Shown here: piece by piece, positions 26,073 through 33,923 of the stretch | How positions within the stretch are numbered: the first letter of the stretch is position 1 | How the letters are laid out: each line of letters begins with the position of its first letter | From: Oscillospiraceae bacterium | GTDB lineage: Bacteria > Bacillota > Clostridia > UBA1212 > SIG427 | Assembly: GCA_015069135.1 (NCBI GenBank) | Contig: SVJE01000001.1 | Location: 1 to 64,000 of the forward strand | Reading direction: 5' to 3' | Length of the DNA: 64,000 nucleotides | Program-made: the position numbers and the translations under genes | Notes under the pieces: generated by a model | What the model was told of the DNA's origin: nothing | What the model saw: only the letters and a program-made list of their open reading frames with translations | The model's database searches: none

Positions 26073-26214
26073 TGTGTTCACCTCCAACACTTATTGTAAA
26101 CAAAGTGTCATTACAATGGGTTCTTATATGAAACTATTAAAGTGTTGATGATATCCGCTTATTGTGATAATATTTCTCTATGGAATATTATTATAGAGTG
26201 TTCAGGAGGATTAT

Positions 26215-27006
26215 ATGGCTTTAGTTAAATGTCCAGAATGTGGACGTGAAAATGTTTCAGATAGTGCAGAAAGTTGTCCAAATTGCGGGTATGCAATAAA
26301 GCAATATTTTGATGATATCAAAGAGCAAGAAAGAATTTTGCAAAGAAAGAGAGAAAAGCAAAAAGAGTGGGAAGAATTAGAAGAAATTAAAAAAGAAACT
26401 GCCGGAGATAGACAAAAGGAAGCAATAAAAGAATTGATGAATAAAATTTCTAAAGATAAGCAAGGTATTATATGTTCATTTGTTGGGTTACTTATTATTG
26501 TTCCATTATTTGTTTTTCTTTTGCATATAAGTGAAGAGAATAATTTTGGTGGCATTATTGTGTTTGAAGCTCTTTTGATTTTCTTTTGTTTGGCTTTATT
26601 GATAAGTTATATTTCTGACAAACGTAAAAATACTGAAAAATTAAAAATTGCAAAACAGGATTTTGATGAATATGAAAAACGTATTGTTGAATGTAAAATA
26701 GGAGAAATAATAGACTTTGAATGTCCGGAATGTGGTTATAATCAATCATATCGTAGTGTTACACCTTATTCAGAAGTTGGCATATGTGCGCGGTGTGGAG
26801 AAATGACATTTTATAATAGCAATAATGAAAATAACAATGAAAACGATACGCCTGTTCTAAAAAGTTTAAAATGTCCTGTTTGTGGTTCGTTAAACATCAA
26901 GAGAATTTCTACTCTTAATAGAACGATTTCTGTTGCTACAGTTGGATTGGCATCTTCTAAAATAGGCAAACAATACGAATGTAGAAATTGTAAACATAAA
27001 TGGTAA
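26215..27006 (+). CDS. Zinc-ribbon membrane protein
   Basis: 263 residues. The N-terminal zinc ribbon (CPECGRE...CPNCGY, 6-25) is followed by a charged coiled coil (about 30-85), two adjacent membrane helices (about 84-104 and 110-132), a second coil and a middle zinc ribbon (CPECG...CARCG, about 169-195), then a C-terminal ribbon CPVCGSLNIKRIST...CRNCKHKW. The C-terminal module is common in Firmicutes proteins of unknown function. AGGAGG lies 7 bases before ATG 26215. It could tether nucleic acid or protein to the membrane, but that is conjecture. Confidence 0.82.
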   Translation: MALVKCPECGRENVSDSAESCPNCGYAIKQYFDDIKEQERILQRKREKQKEWEELEEIKKETAGDRQKEAIKELMNKISKDKQGIICSFVGLLIIVPLFVFLLHISEENNFGGIIVFEALLIFFCLALLISYISDKRKNTEKLKIAKQDFDEYEKRIVECKIGEIIDFECPECGYNQSYRSVTPYSEVGICARCGEMTFYNSNNENNNENDTPVLKSLKCPVCGSLNIKRISTLNRTISVATVGLASSKIGKQYECRNCKHKW

Positions 27007-27073
27007 AAAAATAAAATTAATCTTTTATCAATAAATAAACATAAGTGTAAGAGAGTTAAATTTAAAAAATATA

Positions 27074-27102
27074 TTGACCTTTTCTGACCTTTATGGTATA
27101 AT
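27074..27102 (+). promoter_or_regulatory. Promoter of the element RNA
   Basis: TTGACC (27074-27079), a 17-bp spacer, and an extended TGG-TATAAT (-10 at 27097-27102). Transcription should begin near 27108, about 260 bases before the next start codon. Confidence 0.75.
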
Positions 27103-27106
27103 GTAA

Positions 27107-27319
27107 GTGTTGTTGCTCGAAGTCCAGAGCAAACCAAATAAACAACACAATTAATAATCTTTACCGCTTTTTAATGTAGGTTAGTGCTAGGAATGTTTTT
27201 CGAAAAGCACAAGCGGAGCAATTTCCTAAATGGCAATAGGCTATGCTGATTGAATATAGCGAATTAAGTGTATTGAAAGATATGCTTTGTTTGTTGTATT
27301 CAGTTTGCATAGCTTTTTT
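27107..27319 (+). ncRNA. Candidate structured RNA of the integrative element
   Basis: About 210 nt with no reading frame, between a strong promoter and a terminator. It starts with a two-part hairpin: GTGTTGTT/AACAACAC (27107-27114, 27141-27148) enclosing TTGCTC/GAGCAA (27113-27118, 27127-27132). Further pairings are GTGCT/AGCAC and ACCGCTT/AAGCGG (about 27170-27216). The 3' end closes with GCTATGC/GCATAGC plus TGAATA/TATTCA (27240-27313) and T6. It matches no RNA family I know. It may be an independent RNA or a regulated leader of the HNH-helicase pair. Confidence 0.55.
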
Positions 27320-27368
27320 GTTTTTTATAAAGCAGTACAAAAAAATTATTTAAGAAAGAGGTAGAAAA

Positions 27369-28139
27369 ATGAAAAATACAAATTTAAATGAATACGCAAC
27401 ATTATCAGAGGCTTCAAAGCGTAGTAGATACTCAAAAAAACAAATACAAAAATTAGCAGAGCTGGGAAACGAACGAATTAGGTCTAAAAAATTAAGTAAT
27501 GGTCACAAACTATATAATTTAATAGATATTCTACAATATTCTTCGGCTCATCCAAATGAAACAATATTAAATCCAGTATGGGATGCAATTAATCAACTTG
27601 AAGGGGAATATTTCTATCCGTTATTTGGATATGATTACAAATACTTCTTGTCAAATAAAGGTCGAATCATTAATGCCACTAATGGTCAAGTTTTAACAGC
27701 TCAGCCAAGAGGTAAAGATTCTTATAAACAGGTGTGTTTAATAAAATATGGAAAATCAAAACTTGAATATTTACATCGGTTAATTGCATTAACACAATGT
27801 CCAAATTCTTTATTCAAAGACATAGTTCATCACATAAAAATACATAATCCGTCTATAGATAAAGCAAGCAATTTAATATGGGTTTGGAAGTGGCAACATG
27901 ATGAATTACACAGGTTATTAAAAGAAAATAAAATGGAGGATTATAACAAAATGGTTAAAAAAATTAAAAATGAAAATCGTCAAAAAATATATAAAATACC
28001 ACATTTGGATTTTGAATCAGATGAACATTTCAATTATTTTATGTTTGTTACTGAAAATGGTTTTAGAGCCTATAAAGAAAGTAGAAATGTTCCAGTTAAT
28101 AGCATTATTAAAGAATCTGCTGAGGCAAAGGAGGTATAA
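27369..28139 (+). CDS. HTH-HNH endonuclease-like protein
   Basis: 256 residues. Residues 1-60 resemble a MerR/excisionase-type winged helix (YATLSEASKRSRYSKKQIQ..). Residues about 75-180 form a NUMOD4/HNH-like unit: a 'FYPLFGYDYKYFLSNKGRI' opening, LHRLIAL, then VHHIKIHNPSIDKASNLIWV with the His-Asn pattern of HNH_3 nucleases. The canonical 'vNHiDgn' is altered to VHHIKIHN, so activity is uncertain. The C-terminus is Lys-rich. GAAAGAGG precedes ATG 27369. The helicase gene starts 2 bases after its stop, so the two proteins are made together and probably act together. Confidence 0.72.
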   Translation: MKNTNLNEYATLSEASKRSRYSKKQIQKLAELGNERIRSKKLSNGHKLYNLIDILQYSSAHPNETILNPVWDAINQLEGEYFYPLFGYDYKYFLSNKGRIINATNGQVLTAQPRGKDSYKQVCLIKYGKSKLEYLHRLIALTQCPNSLFKDIVHHIKIHNPSIDKASNLIWVWKWQHDELHRLLKENKMEDYNKMVKKIKNENRQKIYKIPHLDFESDEHFNYFMFVTENGFRAYKESRNVPVNSIIKESAEAKEV

Positions 28140-28141
28140 TA

Positions 28142-29908
28142 ATGAATGTAGAATTAAAAAATTTTCTTGATACATACTTGGAAAAAGAAGTTGATACAAC
28201 AAAAATATCAGTGTTCCCTCTCCCTTGTGGAATTGGCAAATCAGAATATATTAAATATACTATTGCTGAGACTTTGCAAAATGGTAAGGGTTTGATTGTT
28301 GTAACAGACCAAATTGACCGTCTTAAGAATTATACAGTTGCACAGGATGAGGAATTAACAGAATATATCAACAAAAATAAAAAATTTATTGCTATTTTAA
28401 CTAGTGAAACAATTAAAGAAGAACTTAAAGATATACATAGTAAACCTGTTGTTTTAATGAGCACACAGCGTTATTTTAGTTTGACTAAAGATGAAATAAT
28501 AAATTATACCTCTAATCATTGGGTTAAAAGAAATAAAATTATATTTGATGAAAAACCATATATATTGGATGCTCGTAGAGTGACTATTAATTCACTAAAT
28601 AAAATTGATACAGCATTAAAACAAGCCTTAGATGATACAATTGACCAAAAAAATAAGGTTAAATTAATTGAGTGTTGGAAAGTTATTAGTGAAAAACTTC
28701 AGACGGCATTAGATGTAAACGAAGAACAGAACTCTGGTTATAAAAGGGAAGGATATTTCAATTTTAATGACTTAAAAACGGAAGATGATATATATATATT
28801 TTTGAAACTATATCCTAAATACAAAAGGCAATTAAACAAATATAATTTAGATGTAGTAAAAGATATTGAAGCAGTTATTCAGTTATTTAATGAAGGTGTA
28901 ATAACAAGTCAAAAGGTAAAAGTGAAAAAATCAGGAAAAGAATATAATAAGTATTTTACTGTTATTGTCAATCATGTGAACAAATTGTTCGAAATAAACG
29001 CAAAAATTTATGTATTAGACGGTACAGCTGATATATCACCTGAATATCAACTTAAATGTTTTGAATTGATTAATTGTGACAATTTTCAGCGTGATTTGAG
29101 CAATTTAACTATAAACATAATTGATGTTAATACAAGTAAAGAGAGATTGACAAAACTTGGCGCTAAAAGTGATAGTTTGATAACAACTATTATTGATTAT
29201 GTTAAATCATTACCGCAAAACATTGATACTGTTTTTACATATAAAGATATTTCCCAAAAGTTTGAAAACAATTTTAAAAATGTAAATTGGTTCGGCAATA
29301 TTAAAGGTTCTAACCAATATAGGGGAGTAAAACATATTTGTCAAGTTGGCTTACATAGATATTCTGAATTAATTTACATGCTATATGCAAATGCGATTAA
29401 TCAATTTAATGATAGTGATAAAACCTTTAATCAGCGTATTTATGATATGGAAACCATTGATAATATTAGATGCAATTTGATAATTACAGATATCGAACAA
29501 AATTTATTCAGATGTAAAATCAGAAACAATGATAATAGAGAACAGTGTACATATACTTTAATTTGTACAGTTAAAGAAAAAAATGAGTTATTTGAAGGTT
29601 ATCAGCCTATAATTAATATGATTAAATCACGATATGAAAAATTAGGTGCAATTGTAAATGTGGTTGATACACCAGCACAGTTTAGATTGTTTAAAATTAA
29701 AGAAAGAAAACAAGATACTTCTGCCAAAAAAATAATAAGATGGTTGGATGCTAAAGAAAAGGGATATGTGTTTAAAATTGCTGATATGTTAAAGGATTTG
29801 AAGATAAATCATAAACAATTCGATAAAATCAAGAGAAACAATGTTTCTATTATGGACTTGTTTAATAGTATAAAAACGGAGAAACGAGGATATTATGAAA
29901 TAAAATAA
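28142..29908 (+). CDS. Divergent SF2-type helicase/ATPase
   Basis: 588 residues. Helicase motifs are visible in order: Walker A PCGIGKSE (about 28-35), motif Ia TDQID, an STQRYF stretch, Walker B IIFDEKP (about 133-139), motif III-like DGTAD (about 298-302), motif IV FTYKDI, motif V NIKGSNQYRG, and motif VI EQNLFRCKIR (about 452-461). The C-terminal ~70 residues look like an extra DNA-binding helical domain. By family it should couple ATP hydrolysis to nucleic-acid translocation. Together with the HNH partner it may serve element replication, transfer or defence; the sequence alone does not decide. The start is ATG 28142 with AAAGGAGG upstream. Confidence 0.78.
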   Translation: MNVELKNFLDTYLEKEVDTTKISVFPLPCGIGKSEYIKYTIAETLQNGKGLIVVTDQIDRLKNYTVAQDEELTEYINKNKKFIAILTSETIKEELKDIHSKPVVLMSTQRYFSLTKDEIINYTSNHWVKRNKIIFDEKPYILDARRVTINSLNKIDTALKQALDDTIDQKNKVKLIECWKVISEKLQTALDVNEEQNSGYKREGYFNFNDLKTEDDIYIFLKLYPKYKRQLNKYNLDVVKDIEAVIQLFNEGVITSQKVKVKKSGKEYNKYFTVIVNHVNKLFEINAKIYVLDGTADISPEYQLKCFELINCDNFQRDLSNLTINIIDVNTSKERLTKLGAKSDSLITTIIDYVKSLPQNIDTVFTYKDISQKFENNFKNVNWFGNIKGSNQYRGVKHICQVGLHRYSELIYMLYANAINQFNDSDKTFNQRIYDMETIDNIRCNLIITDIEQNLFRCKIRNNDNREQCTYTLICTVKEKNELFEGYQPIINMIKSRYEKLGAIVNVVDTPAQFRLFKIKERKQDTSAKKIIRWLDAKEKGYVFKIADMLKDLKINHKQFDKIKRNNVSIMDLFNSIKTEKRGYYEIK

Positions 29909-30599
29909 TACCCCCCTATTCTCTATAGAAATATATATAAAAAATATGGGGGTAAAATAAACCATGAGCTGATGTGTTGGTTTATTAGACTGTCTGTCAA
30001 GACAAAAAGGATAAAAATACAATTATTGTATTTAACTTTGTTAAATAGTATACACGCATACATATACTATTTTTTGTAGGTTAAATGTATGTTGTATTAA
30101 ATAAATATAGTATATGTATTCCATTTAACTATTGCCTGATTCTAACTTGGTTTTATTCTTTTGGTTTTTCTTATCCGGAATAGTTAAATGATTAAACCAT
30201 AATAGATAATGTAATTAAAGATAATGTATAAATATACATTATATGCACTTTACTTATTTCTTCTATGGTTAATTAACATAATACATGTATTATTGTAAAC
30301 ACTGAAAAATTGAATGTTTATAAATTTATTCGGTAGTTTTCGGTAGTAGTATCAAAGGCTCAATAATTGAAGGTTTACTAAATTATAAAACCTTTTCGGT
30401 ATGCATACTTTTTACAGCATAAACACCCAATAATTGAGAGTTTGTATTTTAGTTTAAGCCTTTTCGGTCGGTAGTTTGAATTTTTAAGTGAGAGTGAAGT
30501 GAAACACATTAACAAAGGTTGTGTATTGGATAATCAAATATAAATGTAATATATCCCCTTATATACAGTATCGGTTTAATGGTTGTATTAAAATAATTG
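29908..30599. other. Gene-free, repeat-rich region of the element
   Basis: About 690 bp of AT-rich DNA without a convincing gene. It holds a hairpin TACCCCC/GGGGGTA after the helicase (29909-29954), the palindrome AATACAATTATTGTATT (30016-30032), an inverted repeat AATAGTATA/TATACTATT (30044-30052, 30063-30071), and two 40-bp direct repeats beginning CAATAATTGA and ending CCTTTTCGGT (30361-30400, 30428-30468). CGGTAG occurs three more times nearby. Iteron-like repeats beside a helicase and a resolvase suggest a replication origin and/or a res site. Confidence 0.6.
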
Positions 30600-30629
30600 T
30601 TGACAGGGCATGTATTAATACATTATAAT
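30600..30629 (+). promoter_or_regulatory. Resolvase promoter with spacer palindrome
   Basis: TTGACA (30600-30605), an 18-bp spacer and TATAAT (30624-30629). The spacer contains the perfect 14-bp palindrome ATGTATTAATACAT (30610-30623), a probable operator that would block polymerase directly. Confidence 0.72.
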
Positions 30630-30681
30630 AGTATTTGTTTTAAGGAACCTTAAAAATGATACAAAAGGAGTGCTGTATAAA

Positions 30682-31365
30682 ATGATTTATGGATATGCAA
30701 GAATATCAACACCGGCTCAAAGTATTGAAAGACAAATTAGAAATATTAAAGATTTTGATGAAACAGCAATAATATTTCAGGAAACTTACACAGGTACAAA
30801 ACAAGAACGTCAACAATGGTTAAAACTGCTTAAAAAATTAAAACAGGGTGATACCATTGTTTTTGATTCTGTTAGTAGAATGAGTCGTAATGCTGAAGAT
30901 GGTTTTAGGGAATATGAACAGCTTTATAATAAAGGTATCAATCTTGTGTTTTTAAAAGAGCGGTATATAGATACAAATACATACAAAAATTCATTAAATC
31001 AACACATTGCTACTACGGGAAATGAAATAGCAGATACATACATTGAAGCAACAAATAAAGTATTAATGATACTAGCCAAACAACAAATAAAATTAGCTTT
31101 TGAACAAGCAGAAAAAGAAGTTAAAGATTTACACACAAGAACGTCTGAAGGTATGAAAACAGCCAAATTAAACGGTAAGCAGATAGGTAGACAAAAAGGG
31201 GCTATTATAACAAGTAAAAAAAGTATTGAAGCAAAGAAGATTATTGAAAAACATTCCATTGATTTCGGCGGAAGTTTAACAGATAAAGAAGTTATGATTA
31301 TGATTGGAAAAATTGCAAGAAATACATTTTATAAATATAAAAAAGAATTGAAAAATGAATTGTAA
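30682..31365 (+). CDS. Small serine recombinase (resolvase/invertase)
   Basis: 227 residues. The catalytic domain (1-140) opens IYGYARISTPAQS with nucleophile Ser8 in the ARIS motif, and carries DSVSRMSRN with the catalytic arginines. A helix E region and a short C-terminal helix-turn-helix (about 185-225) follow. The ATG at 30682 follows AAGGAG by 11 bases; the GTG at 30670 overlaps that site. It probably resolves element multimers at a res site in the repeat region upstream, or performs a second recombination step distinct from int. Confidence 0.9.
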   Translation: MIYGYARISTPAQSIERQIRNIKDFDETAIIFQETYTGTKQERQQWLKLLKKLKQGDTIVFDSVSRMSRNAEDGFREYEQLYNKGINLVFLKERYIDTNTYKNSLNQHIATTGNEIADTYIEATNKVLMILAKQQIKLAFEQAEKEVKDLHTRTSEGMKTAKLNGKQIGRQKGAIITSKKSIEAKKIIEKHSIDFGGSLTDKEVMIMIGKIARNTFYKYKKELKNEL

Positions 31366-31463
31366 AAAAATTGGATTTTTGATATAATGTGTGCGGACAT
31401 TAATGTAAATAATGTGTATAAATCATTTGTTTGCTGGTTTTACATTCTTTGTTTTTTCAATCG

Positions 31464-31557
31464 CGTAGAAATGATGGGCTTGATTGGTGCAGGTAACAAC
31501 CCAATGGTTGGTATGACTGTTGCTTGTGCAGTTGCTATTGAAGAAGCTTGCAAATAA
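31464..31557 (+). repeat. attR of the integrative element
   Basis: Right copy of the 94-bp repeat; 31483-31557 is identical to 24485-24559. Upstream of the crossover this copy is element-derived and reads GGCTTGATT instead of GGTCTTATT, both coding Gly-Leu-Ile. Confidence 0.92.
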
Positions 31558-31603
31558 GAGGCTTTTATAGCGGTTTTAGACCACATTTATAAAAATTAAC
31601 ATT

Positions 31604-31650
31604 AGACACATCATATTCAGTGAAATGGCTATGATGTGTCTTGTTTTTTT
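31604..31650 (+). terminator. Original GGGtGRT terminator beyond attR
   Basis: AGACACATCATA (31604-31615) pairs perfectly with TATGATGTGTCT (31630-31641), followed by T7. A third, partial copy of the stem (CATCATATGATGTGTCTAA) lies at 31672-31690. Confidence 0.85.
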
Positions 31651-31766
31651 ATCTCCTTGAATTTCAGTACCCATCATATGATGTGTCTAAAAGAGCACTA
31701 TGTATTTATTGCTTTAAGAAGTGATTTTTATTATAATAATACAAAATAAACGGAAAGAGGAACATT

Positions 31767-32666
31767 ATGAAAATTAAAGCACCACTTTACAGAGATCCGA
31801 TTTATGATGGAGCTGCTGACCCCATGGTAATACGTAAAGAGTCAGACGGTAAATTTTATATGTTCTATACGCAACGTCGTGCAAATCAGCAAGTTGAGAA
31901 TGTTTCATTTTGCTATGGTACAAAGATTGGTGTTGCAGAATCAGATGATGGGGCTAATTGGCATTATCGCGGCGCTCTTGATCTTGATTTTGAGTTCGGA
32001 CACAATACTTTCTGGGCGCCCGAGGTTATTTATAATCCGGAGGAAAAATTGTACCATATGTATGTTTCATATATAGTTGGTGTGTATTCGGATTGGGGTG
32101 GGAATGCATCTATTGAACATTATACATCTACTGATTTGTTTTATTGGGATCATGTAGGAGGGCTTAGTTTTGGTTCTGCAAGAATCATAGATCCTTGCTG
32201 CTTCAGACTTCCTAACGGAAAATGGCGCATGTGGTTTAAGGATGAAAGACAGTATTCTAATACCTGTTATGCTGATAGTGATGACCTTTATGAATGGACA
32301 TACAGAGGTATGGCTACCCAGGACCAGCCACAGGAAGGCCCTAATGTTTTTGAGTTTGCAGGAAAGTATTGGATGATTGCAGATATTTGGGCAGGACTGG
32401 CTGTTTATTCTTCTGATGACTGTGAGAATTTTTCCAGACAGACATCTAATATACTTGTTGAGAATGGAACTCGCCCTGATGACAACCATAAAGGTGGCCA
32501 TGCGGATGTGTTTGTTACAGGTGAACGTGCCTTTATTATTTATTTTACTCATCCGGATGCAAGTATTCCTACCAGAAGTTCCGTACAAATGGCTGAGCTT
32601 AAGATAGAGAATGGTATTCTGAACTGTGACAGAAACCAGGAAATTGACTGTGATTGGCGCTGCTAA
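31767..32666 (+). CDS. GH43-type five-bladed propeller glycoside hydrolase
   Basis: 299 residues without a signal peptide, so cytosolic. The sequence has the repeating 'D..Wh..G' blades of clan GH-F/J-like propellers. Candidate acidic residues are Asp18 (AADPMV), Asp about 134 (RIIDPCC), and Glu in QEGPNVFEF (about 192). HKGGHADVFV near 240-250 provides the usual His. It should act on short oligosaccharides taken up by the cell; linkage and exact family (GH43 or a relative such as GH117) are open. It lies between attR and a degraded third att-like site, so it may be cargo of an older insertion. ATG 31767 follows AAAGAGG. Confidence 0.78.
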   Translation: MKIKAPLYRDPIYDGAADPMVIRKESDGKFYMFYTQRRANQQVENVSFCYGTKIGVAESDDGANWHYRGALDLDFEFGHNTFWAPEVIYNPEEKLYHMYVSYIVGVYSDWGGNASIEHYTSTDLFYWDHVGGLSFGSARIIDPCCFRLPNGKWRMWFKDERQYSNTCYADSDDLYEWTYRGMATQDQPQEGPNVFEFAGKYWMIADIWAGLAVYSSDDCENFSRQTSNILVENGTRPDDNHKGGHADVFVTGERAFIIYFTHPDASIPTRSSVQMAELKIENGILNCDRNQEIDCDWRC

Positions 32667-32719
32667 ACCGGTTTTAAAATATTAATAGTAATATGGTAAA
32701 ATGGATGAAGACACGCAAA

Positions 32720-32755
32720 CGTAGAAATTGTGGTATTGATTTGTGCAGGTAACAA
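32720..32755 (+). repeat. Degenerate third att-like site
   Basis: 36 bp starting CGTAGAAAT and ending TGTGCAGGTAACAA match 31 of 36 positions of the attR sequence (29 of 36 of attL), in the same orientation. It lies in the 113-bp gap between the GH43-type gene and the acyltransferase gene. A chance match of this length to att is very unlikely. Confidence 0.7.
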
Positions 32756-32779
32756 TAAAAGAAAGGGTGAAAAAAGGTT

Positions 32780-33784
32780 ATGGTTGAAACGAAAAAATCC
32801 GATGTTTATAACATAATAAAGTTTATTTCAATGCTCTTGGTAGTACTTGCTCATTCAACCAGAATGTATACTGAAAAGGGTGTTTTTCATCCTGTAAATG
32901 ATTCTATGGTTCTGGCATCTGTCACTGATTACATATATGTGTTTCATATGCCATTGTTCATATTGGTTTCCGGTGCGGTGTTTGGTTTATGTATTGAAAA
33001 AGGAAAGTATACTAATATTCCAGACTTTTTAATTAATAAAGCAAAACGGTTGTTGATACCGTACTTGTTTTTTGGCATAGCATATGTGGCCCCGGTTATG
33101 TGTTTATTAAGTATAACCAATCAAAGTTTCTTTGAGTATTGCTTAAAGGGGATTTTATTGTCTTCTGACTCAAGACATCTCTGGTATGTTCTTGCCTTGT
33201 TCCTAATTTTCGTAATGGCAATTATAATAAGACCTTTACTGGTTAAATCAAGAATGACTCGTTTTATTGTTCTTGCTTGCTCATTGTTGCTTTTTGTTGT
33301 TTCGTCAAAAATACCTAATCTGCTTCAGTCTTCAGCTGCATGTTCCTATCAGTTGTACTTCTTTATTGGGTTGATTCTACACTATGAATATGGGTTTGTT
33401 GAAAAGGTGTTCAGGAAACTGTTTTTAGTGTTTGTTTTGACTCCTTTTATTTTGGCAGGTATGTTCTGGTTTAATCCCAATAGTATATCTAACTTATGTT
33501 ACACATTTGTAGGTATAATTATGGTTGTTTTCATAGGATATTGTATTGATAGATGGTGTAAAAACTTTACAGGTTCTTTTGTGTTTAAAATTATAAATAA
33601 AAATTCATTTGGTATTTTCTTGTTTCACCCTATGATTATTTACATACTGTATTACTTCCTTGGGCCAATTGATATTAACCCTTATTTATTGAGTATAGGC
33701 ATAGCTCTCATATCTCTTGTAATGTCTGTTGGATTAACTGAGTTGATGCGGATGTTGAGGTTGAAAGTTCTTATAGGGGAATAA
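32780..33784 (+). CDS. Acyltransferase-3 family membrane protein
   Basis: 334 residues with about ten membrane helices. The N-terminal IIKFISMLLVVLAHSTRMY has the His in the first helix typical of the family (PF01757), and YIYVFHMPLFILVSGAVFG and RLLIPYLFFG follow the consensus. Members O-acetylate or acylate sugars and glycans at the membrane. A ribosome site GAAAGGG(TG) lies further upstream than usual, with GG at a shorter distance. It is probably monocistronic. The acceptor could be a surface polysaccharide, but nothing nearby identifies it. Confidence 0.88.
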   Translation: MVETKKSDVYNIIKFISMLLVVLAHSTRMYTEKGVFHPVNDSMVLASVTDYIYVFHMPLFILVSGAVFGLCIEKGKYTNIPDFLINKAKRLLIPYLFFGIAYVAPVMCLLSITNQSFFEYCLKGILLSSDSRHLWYVLALFLIFVMAIIIRPLLVKSRMTRFIVLACSLLLFVVSSKIPNLLQSSAACSYQLYFFIGLILHYEYGFVEKVFRKLFLVFVLTPFILAGMFWFNPNSISNLCYTFVGIIMVVFIGYCIDRWCKNFTGSFVFKIINKNSFGIFLFHPMIIYILYYFLGPIDINPYLLSIGIALISLVMSVGLTELMRMLRLKVLIGE

Positions 33785-33923
33785 AAATAATGATGAAATA
33801 TTAAGCAGTGTAAGAGGAGTATGCTTTATAAACTATTTGCCAAAGGCAAAACGCGTGTTATAATATTAACATAGATGATGTTACGAGACGAATTTAGTGA
33901 TAATTAAATAAGGGGAGAATAAA

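Larger units (their letters stand above)
24485..31557 (+). mobile_element. Integrative element in the GGGtGRT gene
   Basis: About 7.07 kb, bounded by the 75-bp identical direct repeats. The gene content is int (tyrosine recombinase) next to attL, a small protein, an XRE repressor on the other strand, a zinc-ribbon membrane protein, a candidate structured RNA, an HTH-HNH protein, an SF2 helicase, a repeat-rich gene-free stretch, and a serine resolvase next to attR. It is AT-richer than the host. No relaxase or conjugation gene is visible, so it is a mobilisable or satellite-like island rather than a full ICE. A terminator after attL insulates the host gene. Confidence 0.9.

Noticed and set aside
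29789-30022. Minus-strand frame at the end of the helicase
   Set aside because: It has no ribosome site, runs across a hairpin and gene-free DNA, and shows no domain character.
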